Assembly (NCBI RefSeq): GCF_900089775.1
Contig: NZ_FLOB01000014.1
Coordinates: 1 to 64,000 of the forward strand
DNA from: Marinomonas spartinae
GTDB taxonomy: Bacteria > Pseudomonadota > Gammaproteobacteria > Pseudomonadales > Marinomonadaceae
Direction of reading: 5' to 3'
DNA: 64,000 nucleotides
A program made the position numbers and the translations under genes. The first letter of the stretch is position 1; each line of letters opens with the position of its first letter. Below, one piece after another: positions 47,134 through 55,779 of this stretch. A model generated the notes under the pieces. It saw nothing but the letters and a program-made list of their open reading frames with translations, was not told where the DNA came from and searched no databases.

Positions 47134-48024
47134 CTAAAGTGACGTACTATTAAGGTGTATTTGATTATTGCTTAAGCTTATTTTGCTATAACTTTGACTG
47201 GTTGAACTGAAGGCTTGAAAGTCACCATTAAAACCATTCTCTATGGCTTTTTCGAAGGCTAAATTCAGTGTTTTTTTATAGGTGATAAGCTCAATGACTT
47301 TATTTTTAAACTGTGTGTTTTGAAAACCAAGTCCATCCAGATGAAGACGCTGTAAGGTTTCCTGATAAGCTTGATCAAAGATATTTCCAACATTAGGGGA
47401 ATGACACATGGATTGTTTGTATACTCGGTATTCGTGTAGGGCTTCTTGATGACAGGTGGCATAACCGGCTGTTTCTAATGCTCTTAGATTAAATAGAGTG
47501 TCACCTCCTCTGGCAATGGGCTCCCAGCTGTGTTGTGCCAAACTATGATGAAATAAAAACAGCAAAGGGGTGTTTGTAGTAAAAAAGTCGTTAATCGAAA
47601 GTTGGGTGGTGGGTTGCTTGAGACCCATGGTAATGGTTTTTTGAGAGTCATCATTAACAACACAGACATTATCAAGGGCGAGACCAGATGCCTGAGCAAG
47701 AGGGATAAGTTGTGCCAAGCGAGTAGGGTAGTAGAGGTCATCCACATCCAGTGGGGCAATCCATTCGCCTCTAGCGAGTTTCTTGCCAACATTGCGGGCA
47801 ATATTAGGGCCACTTCGAGCTTGTTCTGTTTGGGTAAAGCGCAGTCTTATATCTTGTATACCTTGCTGCTTCAACCACCATTTATAATCGAAGCCATCAT
47901 CTGCGATGAGGATGCATTCCCAGTTTGGGTAGGTTTGTTTAAAGAGAGAGTCGAGTGCTCTTATAAGAGTCATCTGTCCTTGATGAACGGGCATAATGAT
48001 AGAAACCAAATTAGCAATTGCCAT
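47134..48024 (-). CDS. family 2 glycosyltransferase
   Basis: This 296-residue GT-A enzyme has VSIIMPVHQGQMTLIRALDSLFKQTYPNWECILIADDG, the GT2 nucleotide-binding opening, and RGEWIAPLDVDDLYYPTRL with the acidic DVDD motif. No membrane segment is present. The acceptor and sugar are unknown. The gene stands alone and no surface-polysaccharide cluster surrounds it. Confidence 0.87.
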   Translation of the reverse strand: MAIANLVSIIMPVHQGQMTLIRALDSLFKQTYPNWECILIADDGFDYKWWLKQQGIQDIRLRFTQTEQARSGPNIARNVGKKLARGEWIAPLDVDDLYYPTRLAQLIPLAQASGLALDNVCVVNDDSQKTITMGLKQPTTQLSINDFFTTNTPLLFLFHHSLAQHSWEPIARGGDTLFNLRALETAGYATCHQEALHEYRVYKQSMCHSPNVGNIFDQAYQETLQRLHLDGLGFQNTQFKNKVIELITYKKTLNLAFEKAIENGFNGDFQAFSSTSQSYSKISLSNNQIHLNSTSL

Positions 48025-48446
48025 ACTATAACTTCCTTAACATCCTGTTAATGCTATGCTGCCTCTTATGGGCTTGAGACCAATGGTTCTTTTTATAACA
48101 TGGCCGATGCTGGTATGGTATTGTTTTAACGTTCTCTCGTAAGGCTTTTGTTATTTTCAAAGAGGATCTTTGAAATGGTTGGGATGTTGCTCATTGGTGA
48201 CTGATGACGGGAAAATATTGGTCTATTGATGAGATAAAGGGGGTAAACTGGTTGGTTTCTTTTTCGTTGATGTTTTCTAAAAAAACATTATCTAATTATG
48301 GCATTTCAGAGTAGAGTAGAAGAAGGTTATATTTTCTACTCCCTCTAAGGCGCTCATATCGCATCCTCTCTTGTCATTTTCTTTGGTAGATACTGATCAA
48401 GTTGTGCTTTCGTACGTCTATTTTCGATACAACACAAAGGTATATT
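48025..48446. other. intergenic region without recognisable features
   Basis: Between the divergent glycosyltransferase and small-protein genes I see no open frame with family features and no strong hairpin. AT-rich tracts near 48280-48310 may be promoter elements. Confidence 0.4.
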
Positions 48447-48662
48447 ATGGTTACTAGTAACAAAGATTTTTTCTTAAAACGAATCTGTATTTTTGCGGGG
48501 CAAATTATTGATCCTAACTCCGATACTCAAGTGATTGCGATACTGAAAAGTAAGTTCAATATCCGCCTTCCTCAGAGGCGCTCTGTGACGGAATCTTTAT
48601 CCTCCACTGTAAGTGATCATGAGATTATCAGCTTGATTTTAAAATATCGCGCGATGGCATGA
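48447..48662 (+). CDS. small hypothetical protein
   Basis: This 71-residue protein starts MVTSNKDFFLKRICIFAG and includes KFNIRLPQRRSVTESLSS; it is basic, with predicted helices. ATG 48447 has AAAGG eight bases upstream; the frame is open to 48402. The mix of charged and hydrophobic residues and a ribosome site suggest it is real, but I recognise no family. It converges with the methyltransferase gene. Confidence 0.5.
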   Translation: MVTSNKDFFLKRICIFAGQIIDPNSDTQVIAILKSKFNIRLPQRRSVTESLSSTVSDHEIISLILKYRAMA

Positions 48663-48699
48663 GTCGCAGATCTGTTTATCGTTTCGTTGTTTATACTCG

Positions 48700-49443
48700 C
48701 TAAACCTTTACGCAAACAAAGATCGCATTTCCTGATTGCTTCTGCCACGGTATGATTTTTCCATAATCGTGCTCAAAGATATGCACTTCAAAATATGGTG
48801 ATAGCATGTCTTGTAGTTCATCAAAGTCTAACGCCACCATTGGGTGCTTGTCCTCCCAGGTCTGTTGAGAGTCGTTTGAGACTTTGTTAATGCTTAAGTT
48901 TAATGTTTGCTTTTCACCGTTGCCAACATAGTGCCAAGCTGACCGGAAGGTGAAGCAACTGTCTTCATGGTTGATACTGTGTTGAATAAATAAGTCATTA
49001 TTGATCTGACGCCTATCCACCACATTAAAAAAGAATACACCGCCTTTTTCTAATGCGCCGTGAGCGCTTTCGATGCACCCTGCCAGTTCTTTAAGAACGC
49101 CACTGTAATGAATGGAATACAAAAAGCAGGTAATTAAATCAAAGCGGTTTTCGTAATGAAATGCGCACATATTGCCTTGTGAAAATTGTGCCTGAGGGCA
49201 GCGCTCTTGGGCGATATCAAGCATGGGCTGATTGATATCTAAGCCAGAGCAGTCGTAGTTTGTAGCACAAAAATACTGAATATGTGGCCCTGTTCCACAG
49301 GCCAAATCTAAGTGGCGCTTTCCACCATTACCGAAAATTTGATGCATGCGATGGGCACTATCACTTTGTGTTTTATAGTCAATGTCGGCGCACATGAGAT
49401 CATAGTAACAAGAAAGGTCTGTGTATAAGGCGTTGTGGGGCAT
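48700..49443 (-). CDS. class I SAM-dependent methyltransferase
   Basis: This 247-residue Rossmann-fold methyltransferase has motif I HLDLACGTGPHIQYF at about residues 40-54, the acidic motif II SGLDINQPMLDIA, and FDLITCFLYSIHYSG as motif IV. The C-terminal half has FHYENRF and FRSAWHYVGNG segments as in small-molecule methyltransferases. The substrate is unknown. It follows the purine permease on the same strand but is separated from it by a strong terminator. Confidence 0.85.
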   Translation of the reverse strand: MPHNALYTDLSCYYDLMCADIDYKTQSDSAHRMHQIFGNGGKRHLDLACGTGPHIQYFCATNYDCSGLDINQPMLDIAQERCPQAQFSQGNMCAFHYENRFDLITCFLYSIHYSGVLKELAGCIESAHGALEKGGVFFFNVVDRRQINNDLFIQHSINHEDSCFTFRSAWHYVGNGEKQTLNLSINKVSNDSQQTWEDKHPMVALDFDELQDMLSPYFEVHIFEHDYGKIIPWQKQSGNAIFVCVKV

Positions 49444-49506
49444 GAATACTCTTCTTTAAAAATAACGCACATCAGGAGGAGGCCGATTGGCCGCTCCATA
49501 AAGGAA

Positions 49507-49537
49507 AAACGAGTATCAGATTGTCTGATACTCGTTT
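49507..49537 (-). terminator. terminator after the purine permease gene
   Basis: AAACGAGTATCAGA and TCTGATACTCGTTT form a perfect 14-bp stem with a 3-base loop. On the minus strand it follows the permease stop by 37 bases and ends in a U-run. Confidence 0.9.
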
Positions 49538-49574
49538 GGGGGCTTTCGATTTAATAAGCTTGATGTGTTTTGTC

Positions 49575-50867
49575 TTAGGCAAATACGACAAACTTACAGA
49601 TAAATAATATGGCGAGTACGTAAGTGGCGATATTCACTTGCTTATATTGACCAGATAGGACTTTGATGATGGCATAGCTAACAAAAGATAAAGCTATGCC
49701 ATCGGCAATTGAGTGGGTCAATGGCATGGAGAAAGCGGCAATAAGTACAGGGGCGGCATCGGTAATATCGTCCCAGTTAACTTTTGCTAAGCTGCTTGTC
49801 ATTAGTACAGCGACATACAGCAGGGCGCCAGCTGTAGCGTAGCTTGGAATAGAGTCCGCCAAGGGAGAAAAGAATAAGCTGATTAAGAACAAGACGGCGA
49901 CAACAACGGCCGTTAAGCCTGTTCGTCCGCCAGCAGCCACACCTGACGCACTTTCAATATAGCTGGTTGTCGAAGAGGTGCCAAGTGCAGCACCGATGGC
50001 TGTGGCGCTAGAGTCAGCTAAAAGGGCTTTTTTCAAACGAGGTAGTTTGCCCTCTTTATCGAGTAATCCACCGCGTTGACCTACGCCAAGAAGCGTGCCT
50101 GAGGTATCGAATAGGTCCACGAATAAGAACGCAAAAACCACACTGATCATGCTGAGTTGAAAGGCGCCTTCAACATCCATCGCCATAAAAGTGGGGGCAA
50201 TAGACGGTGGAGCAGATACGATCCCTGCAAAATGGTTTTGACCAAAGATCATTGAAAGAACGGCAATAAATAGAATGCCGATCATAACGGCCCCTGTCAC
50301 ATTCAAATAGGACAAAGCGCAAATAACAAAGAAGCCAAGTAATCCGTAGAGAGCTGATGGGGATGATAGATCACCAAGGCCAACGGCTGTAGCCGGGTTC
50401 TTAACAATAATGCCTGCATTTTGCAGTGCAATCATGGCCAAAAATAGTCCGATACCCGCTGCAATGCCTAATTTTAAAGAGTTGGGGATAGCGTTGATGA
50501 TCCATTCTCGAATCTTAAAAATACTGATGAGAATAAAGATGATGCCGGATAGAAATACCGCGCCTAGTGCTTGTTCCCAAGTGTAATGCATGCCTAGAAC
50601 TACACTGTAGGTAAAAAAAGCGTTGAGGCCCATTCCTGGTGCGAGCGCAATGGGGTAGTTGGCGTATAGCCCCATGATCAAACAACCTACTGCTGAGGCA
50701 AGGCAAGTGGCAACAAAGACAGCTCCTTGGTCCATGCCCGCTTGTGCAAGAATGGATGGGTTAACGAAAATGATGTAAGCCATGGTTAAGAAGGTGGTGA
50801 CCCCACCAATAACTTCTTTGCGCACCGTGGTGTTATGCGCCTTGAGCTGAAAATAACGTTCAAACAT
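49575..50867 (-). CDS. NCS2/AzgA-type purine permease
   Basis: This 430-residue membrane protein has the AzgA-like opening HNTTVRKEVIGGVTTFLTMAYIIFVNPSIL, the alternating TM pattern of the nucleobase-ascorbate fold, and GLTAVVVAVLF and GTSSTTSYIESASGVAAGGRTG in the substrate region. Members import adenine, guanine or hypoxanthine with protons. It could supply bases in concert with the nucleoside hydrolase elsewhere in the window. It is monocistronic. Confidence 0.9.
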   Translation of the reverse strand: MFERYFQLKAHNTTVRKEVIGGVTTFLTMAYIIFVNPSILAQAGMDQGAVFVATCLASAVGCLIMGLYANYPIALAPGMGLNAFFTYSVVLGMHYTWEQALGAVFLSGIIFILISIFKIREWIINAIPNSLKLGIAAGIGLFLAMIALQNAGIIVKNPATAVGLGDLSSPSALYGLLGFFVICALSYLNVTGAVMIGILFIAVLSMIFGQNHFAGIVSAPPSIAPTFMAMDVEGAFQLSMISVVFAFLFVDLFDTSGTLLGVGQRGGLLDKEGKLPRLKKALLADSSATAIGAALGTSSTTSYIESASGVAAGGRTGLTAVVVAVLFLISLFFSPLADSIPSYATAGALLYVAVLMTSSLAKVNWDDITDAAPVLIAAFSMPLTHSIADGIALSFVSYAIIKVLSGQYKQVNIATYVLAILFICKFVVFA

Positions 50868-51242
50868 AGAGAGACCTTATTGCTAATGGGTTGGCGCGAT
50901 GTTAAGCCTAAATGTTAGGTAATGGTTGTTATTATTCATCATCAACACGCCAAAATAAGAGAGTAAAACTGATTTTTTGGTCAGTTTTATGCCAAGGGGC
51001 GGCTAGTATAAAAAAAGACAGAGGCTTTGGGGAGGAAAATCGTAAAAAAAAACGCATATGAGTTGACCACTACAGTCTAAATCAGAGAAGAGTTAGTGCG
51101 TCCGTTAGGGTGGGCAGGGAGATGTGATTTGATATAATTGCCATTTTAGGAGGAGGGTTTTGCATGCAGTGGGGATATACAGAGTTGCAATGCTCCTCCG
51201 GATGACAGTTTTAATTGATTTGAACAGTAAGAGGGCTGCTGG
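50868..51242. other. divergent promoter region of purine permease and methyltransferase
   Basis: No gene is seen. TAAAACTGA (50964-50972) and TCAGTTTTA (50981-50989) form a 9-bp inverted repeat about 100 bases upstream of the permease start, a possible operator or leader hairpin. I do not see the conserved core of a purine riboswitch. A frame at 51160-51369 overlaps the methyltransferase and is a shadow. Confidence 0.45.
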
Positions 51243-51872
51243 ATGCTTGAGTATTATGAACAACGACAACCTGAATATGAGAAAATCTACTCTATTATTG
51301 AGAGGCAGGATGATTTGGCGTGGTTGCAGCGTAGACTTGAAGCATCGGTTCTTGGTAGACGAGTATTAGAGGCAGCCTGTGGTACTGGGTATTGGACACG
51401 GCGAATAGCGAATGCGGCACTTTATGTACTGGCGACAGATGCATCTGAAAAACTGGCTAAAAGTGCTTTAGAAAGCTGTGAAGGCGGACATGTTGACTAC
51501 CGAGTGATGGATGCATTTCAGATACCCGATAGCAGTGAGTTTGATGTTTTTTTAGCAGGCTTTTTCTTCTCTCATATAAAAATGCAGCAGCGTCGAACCT
51601 TTATGAAAGGTATTGACCGAGCTATGAAGCCTGGTTCCAAGGTGATTTTGTTTGATAATCGCTACATCGAGGGCAGTAGCACGCCCATATCATCTCGAAG
51701 CGAGTATGGGGATACTTTTCAGACGAGAACACTTGACGATGGAAGTGCCTATGAAGTACTGAAAAACTTCCCTGACCAAGAAGAATTAGAGGTGTTGATG
51801 GAGGAGTTTTGTCATGATGTCAGCGTTGAAGAGAGTGACTATTTCTGGTTAGCCATGGGAACCTTGAAATAA
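51243..51872 (+). CDS. class I SAM-dependent methyltransferase
   Basis: This 209-residue Rossmann methyltransferase has motif I RVLEAACGTGYWTRRIA at about 41-57, motif II LATDASEKL, and FDVFLAGFFFSHIK as the motif IV region. The C-terminus (VLKNFPDQEELEVLMEEF) resembles generic methyltransferase domain 25 proteins. AGAGGG lies upstream of the start. The substrate is unknown. It is unrelated in detail to the methyltransferase at 48700. Confidence 0.85.
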   Translation: MLEYYEQRQPEYEKIYSIIERQDDLAWLQRRLEASVLGRRVLEAACGTGYWTRRIANAALYVLATDASEKLAKSALESCEGGHVDYRVMDAFQIPDSSEFDVFLAGFFFSHIKMQQRRTFMKGIDRAMKPGSKVILFDNRYIEGSSTPISSRSEYGDTFQTRTLDDGSAYEVLKNFPDQEELEVLMEEFCHDVSVEESDYFWLAMGTLK

Positions 51873-51975
51873 ACGTTATGTTGATAGGATGAGAGTGGAT
51901 TTTTGACTACTATCCTGTGGGAGGTGTAGGGTTAAGTGTTGCCGTATTATGCATAGGGAAAAGGAATGTACTAAG

Positions 51976-52011
51976 AAAAACAGCTCAGTTTGTTTATCCT
52001 GAGCTGTTTTT
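51976..52011 (+). terminator. terminator after the methyltransferase
   Basis: AAAAACAGCTCAG and CTGAGCTGTTTTT form a perfect 13-bp stem with a 10-base loop and a T-run, about 105 bases after the methyltransferase stop and just past the convergent Dabb gene's stop. It likely serves both. Confidence 0.85.
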
Positions 52012-52048
52012 TTGTGTTTATAGTGCGTATTGGCATTTGGTAAATGTT

Positions 52049-52339
52049 TTAAATATGACAATCCAAGGCGCCAACATGAGCAACATTTGGGCCATTAAAC
52101 TGCATAACTGCGACGTGGTCTGGATGCGCTTGGTAGGTTCGTAAATCTTCAAGTGAGCTAAACTGCATATTTAAGACAACATCCCAGCTTCGCTCTTCGT
52201 GAAGCTCATCAATGCTGACCTCAATGTGTTTTATTTCTTTAATGGTGCGTTTGAGCATGAGCATTTTGTCTTTAAAGGCATGGATATGTTCATCTGATGT
52301 GCCTTCTTGATATTTGATAAAAACATAATGTTGCAGCAT
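52049..52339 (-). CDS. Dabb (stress-responsive A/B barrel) domain protein
   Basis: This 96-residue protein has the dimeric alpha/beta barrel pattern MLQHYVFIKYQEGTSDEHI, IKHIEVSIDELHEERSWDVVLNMQFSSLEDLRTYQAHPDHVAV. Dabb proteins range from unknown stress proteins to small cyclases and decarboxylases acting on polyketide or aromatic substrates. It lies 23 bases downstream of a flavin monooxygenase on the same strand, so the pair is probably one operon acting on one compound. Confidence 0.85.
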   Translation of the reverse strand: MLQHYVFIKYQEGTSDEHIHAFKDKMLMLKRTIKEIKHIEVSIDELHEERSWDVVLNMQFSSLEDLRTYQAHPDHVAVMQFNGPNVAHVGALDCHI

Positions 52340-52362
52340 GTGCGAGTCCTTAGTTTTAAATA

Positions 52363-53664
52363 TTAAGCCACTTGTTTGCTCGTCTTAATAGTTGGTGGAG
52401 CGCTATTGAGGGCATCGACAGCGTAGCCAGCTGCTGCTTTATAGTTAGCCATTAGCTCCTGGCGATCTGCTTCAGGGAAAACGTCTTCGATATCTTCAAA
52501 TATCCCACCGCAGCGCTTATCCAGCTCGTTTAGAATAACAAATGGGCCAGCGCCTCGATTGCGCAAAACGACGTTAGAAATAGGCTCACAAAGTTGCTTA
52601 TTAAATGCGCTAAGGGCTGAGTTATTGATGCCATATTCTAATAGAGCGGCACCAAGAATACGGGCGTCTACTATGGCTTGGCTAGCACCATTCGAGCCTG
52701 TTGGATACATAATATGAGCCGCATCACCCATTAGCGCGACGTTATTATCAACCCAAGTAGGGATAGGATCCCTATCAATCATTGGGTATTCAAAGACTTC
52801 CGTTGCACCGCGAAGTAGGCCCTGAATGTCGACCCAGTCATAGTCCCAATTTTCAAAGTGATGGATGAAATCTTCTAAATCGACTTGTTTATTCCAATCG
52901 CCACTCGTCCAGCCTTGTGAATTGTCCATGGTTACTTCAGCAATCCAGTTAATGGTTGCTAGTCCTGTAACGGGGTCGGCTGGTGTGATCGGATAAAACA
53001 CAATGCGGTGATGATGTGTCCCCAAGCCTATAAAAGATGCGCCAGTGCGAATCGGCTTAGCTTGGGTGGTGCCGCGCCACATAACCGCGCCACCCCAGTG
53101 AATAGGTGGTTGGGAGAGGTGCATTTGCGCACGAACGGCAGAGTGTAAACCATCGGCCGCAACCAGTAGGGCGCCTTGGACTTCCAGCGGTTCACCTTCT
53201 TTATTGGTAATATGAACGGTCACTCCCTGATCCGTATTTTGGTAGCCCGTCACTTTATGGCCTGTTTGAATGGCCTCTTCGCCAAGTCGCTCTAAAACCG
53301 TATGGTATAAGAGCATTTGCAGTTTGCCGCGATGGACAGAGTATTGAGGCCAATGATAGCCCGCATCTGTGCCACGAGGTTCGCAATAGACTTCCTTGCC
53401 ATTGAGTCCTACCAAAGCCCATTCTTTTGTTTGTAGACCAATTTTATCGAGTTGCGTCGCGTCTAATCCCAAATCATACAGCTCACGCACTGCGTTGGGT
53501 TGAATATTGATGCCAACACCCAGTGGTTTTAGCTCGCTGACACTCTCATAGATCACACAGTGAATACCTATTTGTTCTAGTGTTAAGGCCAGTGTTAAAC
53601 CGCCTATACCGCCACCAGCAATAATTACTGGAAGACTATTCTGATTAGGGTTATCCGACATCAT
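52363..53664 (-). CDS. PhzS-like group A flavin monooxygenase
   Basis: This 433-residue FAD-dependent aromatic hydroxylase has IIAGGGIGGLTLALTLEQIG as the FAD-binding GxGxxG fold, LLVAADGLHSAVRAQM as the DG motif and VALMGDAAHIMYPTGSNGASQAI as the GD motif. The sequence recalls the PhzS/salicylate hydroxylase group. It would hydroxylate an aromatic or heteroaromatic ring with NAD(P)H. No phenazine genes are nearby. The Dabb gene follows immediately. Confidence 0.85.
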   Translation of the reverse strand: MMSDNPNQNSLPVIIAGGGIGGLTLALTLEQIGIHCVIYESVSELKPLGVGINIQPNAVRELYDLGLDATQLDKIGLQTKEWALVGLNGKEVYCEPRGTDAGYHWPQYSVHRGKLQMLLYHTVLERLGEEAIQTGHKVTGYQNTDQGVTVHITNKEGEPLEVQGALLVAADGLHSAVRAQMHLSQPPIHWGGAVMWRGTTQAKPIRTGASFIGLGTHHHRIVFYPITPADPVTGLATINWIAEVTMDNSQGWTSGDWNKQVDLEDFIHHFENWDYDWVDIQGLLRGATEVFEYPMIDRDPIPTWVDNNVALMGDAAHIMYPTGSNGASQAIVDARILGAALLEYGINNSALSAFNKQLCEPISNVVLRNRGAGPFVILNELDKRCGGIFEDIEDVFPEADRQELMANYKAAAGYAVDALNSAPPTIKTSKQVA

Positions 53665-53909
53665 AAGTTTTCGTTATCCATAATTGATGGTCAAAACACT
53701 CATTATCACTGACTGAATAAGTACTGACAACTGAATTGAGCCATTTACATCGTTTTGTATTTTGACATGAATTCGTGTCAGAGGGTAAGTGAGGCTTCGC
53801 CAGTGTGAAATAAAAGGGTAACAAAAACTGTCTCTTATTTATCATCTTGGCGTCAAAGTGTTAAGTCGGTAGGCTATTAGCTGTCTATAAAGCTGTTAGG
53901 AGTCCTCGA

Positions 53910-54107
53910 ATGAATGATTTACTAACCACCGATATCTCATGTCCTTATTGTGGAGAGATGATTGAGGTGATGGTTGAAGTGCTAGAAGAGAGCCAAGAAT
54001 ATATTGAAGACTGCCAAGTCTGTTGCCGACCAATTATTTTTAATGTTGAGGTGGCATTTGATGGCTCACCCTCCATTCATGTTCGTTCTGAGAACGACAC
54101 TTATTGA
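53910..54107 (+). CDS. CPXCG-motif cysteine-rich protein
   Basis: This 65-residue protein matches the CPXCG family. ISCPYCGEMIEVMVE carries the first CxxC and EDCQVCCRPI the second, so it probably binds one zinc. AGGAG lies upstream. Its role is unknown; it is conserved as a single small gene in many gammaproteobacteria. Confidence 0.88.
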   Translation: MNDLLTTDISCPYCGEMIEVMVEVLEESQEYIEDCQVCCRPIIFNVEVAFDGSPSIHVRSENDTY

Positions 54108-54181
54108 ATGAATTTTTCTGTTATTTATTGGTTTTTATTCACGTTAGTCGTTAAGATGCGCGCTTTCAAATCTGTTCTAGA

Positions 54182-54649
54182 ATGAGTGTCTACATGTCTG
54201 ATATCGACGCATTAAAGAAAGACGTAAACATGAAAACATGGCAACTGTTGTTACTGACTCTTGTGACAGTTGGGATCTACAATTTAGTTTGGATATTTAC
54301 TACAACCAATAAAATCCAACGTCATACTGGAATCAAGGTGGTAGGTCAGCCATTTTTACTGGTTATGTCGGTTTGTTTTGCATGGGCTGGCGTTTTTTCA
54401 GAAAGTTCCTATTTTTTGGTGGCATTATTGAGTTTGGCTATTTCACTTAGCCTGTTGACTCTTTATGAAGTGTGGGCATTTAAAGTAAGAAAGGCGTTGC
54501 AGGAGGTGGCTCTGGTAGAGCATCAGCAGGTGTATAAGATGAATGTGATTTACACCTTTTTGTTCACTCTGTATTACATTAACTATTGTATTAATGATTT
54601 ACCTAAACAGCTTGAAAAGCAAAAAGCTGACATAAATGCTTCTCTTTGA
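54182..54649 (+). CDS. DUF4234-like small membrane protein
   Basis: This 155-residue protein has four hydrophobic segments (about 18-38, 54-70, 74-95 and 120-140). LTLVTVGIYNLVWIFTTTNKI is the DUF4234-type opening around its first TM. The start is uncertain; an ATG at 54194 or 54230 is also in frame, and no clear ribosome site favours one. Function is unknown. Confidence 0.68.
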   Translation: MSVYMSDIDALKKDVNMKTWQLLLLTLVTVGIYNLVWIFTTTNKIQRHTGIKVVGQPFLLVMSVCFAWAGVFSESSYFLVALLSLAISLSLLTLYEVWAFKVRKALQEVALVEHQQVYKMNVIYTFLFTLYYINYCINDLPKQLEKQKADINASL

Positions 54650-54663
54650 TTTAGTGTATTGAC

Positions 54664-55524
54664 TTAGAGTTTTTCAACTTGGTAGCCACTGTCTTTAAGT
54701 TTGGCTAATAGACTATCTGGTCCTGCCAAATGTAAGGTGCCTACCATTATAAACTCGACTGGTTTGTCGGTGAGCATTTTTTGGATTTGAGGCATCCAAG
54801 TCTCATTACGTCTAACAAGAAGTTCTTGATAAACTTCCGGATACTCTTGTCTGAACTCGGTTAACTCTTGTGCCTCCATGGCTTCAAGGTCTCCTTCACG
54901 CCAGCTTTTTCTAATCTGACTCATGCTTTTTTTCATGTCTTTTATGTCATCTAAGGCGTATTGAACCACGCTGTTACTATCTTCTTTATTCAAATTCGAT
55001 AACATTTGGATTTGTGCATCAGGTGTTTCTAGCCATGTCTGTGGCTTATGGTCTTGTAGCGCCTTATTGGCATAAAATTGATCTACCCCTTCGCTGACGA
55101 ATCCCATGTGCTTGAGTTCAAGGGTGGTTAATGTCATGGCGATGGAACTGGGCTTTAGGTGCTGAATGGCCTCAATGGGCACATGACGTGTGGCTAAGTA
55201 ATCTTTTAATGCATCGTAAGTGCTTGGTTTGAGGAGATCGCCAATGGTTGTACCATCAGTAAAAGAGAGCTGTTCTTGCATTTGCTGGCGAAATTCGGGT
55301 TTGCTGATAGTATTCATATCGGTTTCAAAGACCACTTTATCTGCAGCTTGATAGGCTTGCTCATAAGCGTGAGGTAATGGGTAGTCATCTGGGGTGAGCA
55401 TATGTACGGTACCGCCAATATACAAGATATGGTCGCCCGAGGACACCTTCCACACAGAGGCTGCTTGGGTTTGAAAGGTGGCAGCAGTGAGTAACGTAAG
55501 ACCGCATTTTTTGATAAAGCTCAT
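54664..55524 (-). CDS. TraB/GumN (COG3735) family protein
   Basis: This 286-residue secreted or periplasmic protein has a signal peptide (MSFIKKCGLTLLTAATFQTQAAS). The GumN/TraB motif LYIGGTVHMLTPDDYPLP, the KVVFETD segment and the C-terminal FIMVGTLHLAGPDSLL, with its second GxxH, complete the family. Putative metal-binding His in both GT(V/L)H motifs suggest a protease-like fold related to Tiki; activity is unproven. ATG 55524 is chosen because it gives the signal peptide; the frame is open 117 bases further. It converges with the DUF4234-like gene. Confidence 0.85.
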   Translation of the reverse strand: MSFIKKCGLTLLTAATFQTQAASVWKVSSGDHILYIGGTVHMLTPDDYPLPHAYEQAYQAADKVVFETDMNTISKPEFRQQMQEQLSFTDGTTIGDLLKPSTYDALKDYLATRHVPIEAIQHLKPSSIAMTLTTLELKHMGFVSEGVDQFYANKALQDHKPQTWLETPDAQIQMLSNLNKEDSNSVVQYALDDIKDMKKSMSQIRKSWREGDLEAMEAQELTEFRQEYPEVYQELLVRRNETWMPQIQKMLTDKPVEFIMVGTLHLAGPDSLLAKLKDSGYQVEKL

Positions 55525-55779
55525 AAACAACATCCGAATCCAAAGGCAGTAGGGAAGGTGCGAATACAAGAGGACTTGTTCGTACCTTCCTAGAATAGCG
55601 CCGTTTTCATGAGGACTGCAATGCGGGTCGAAGAGCAGCATCGATTATCAGCGTAATATGCTGAAAGAGTGCTAGTATTCTGCTCTTTTTATACTTTACC
55701 CTGTCAAGGGAATTCTATTTTTAGGCTAGTAAGACTGTCTTGAAAACCGTTCTTTTATCAATCTGAATGAGAGAGTTGA

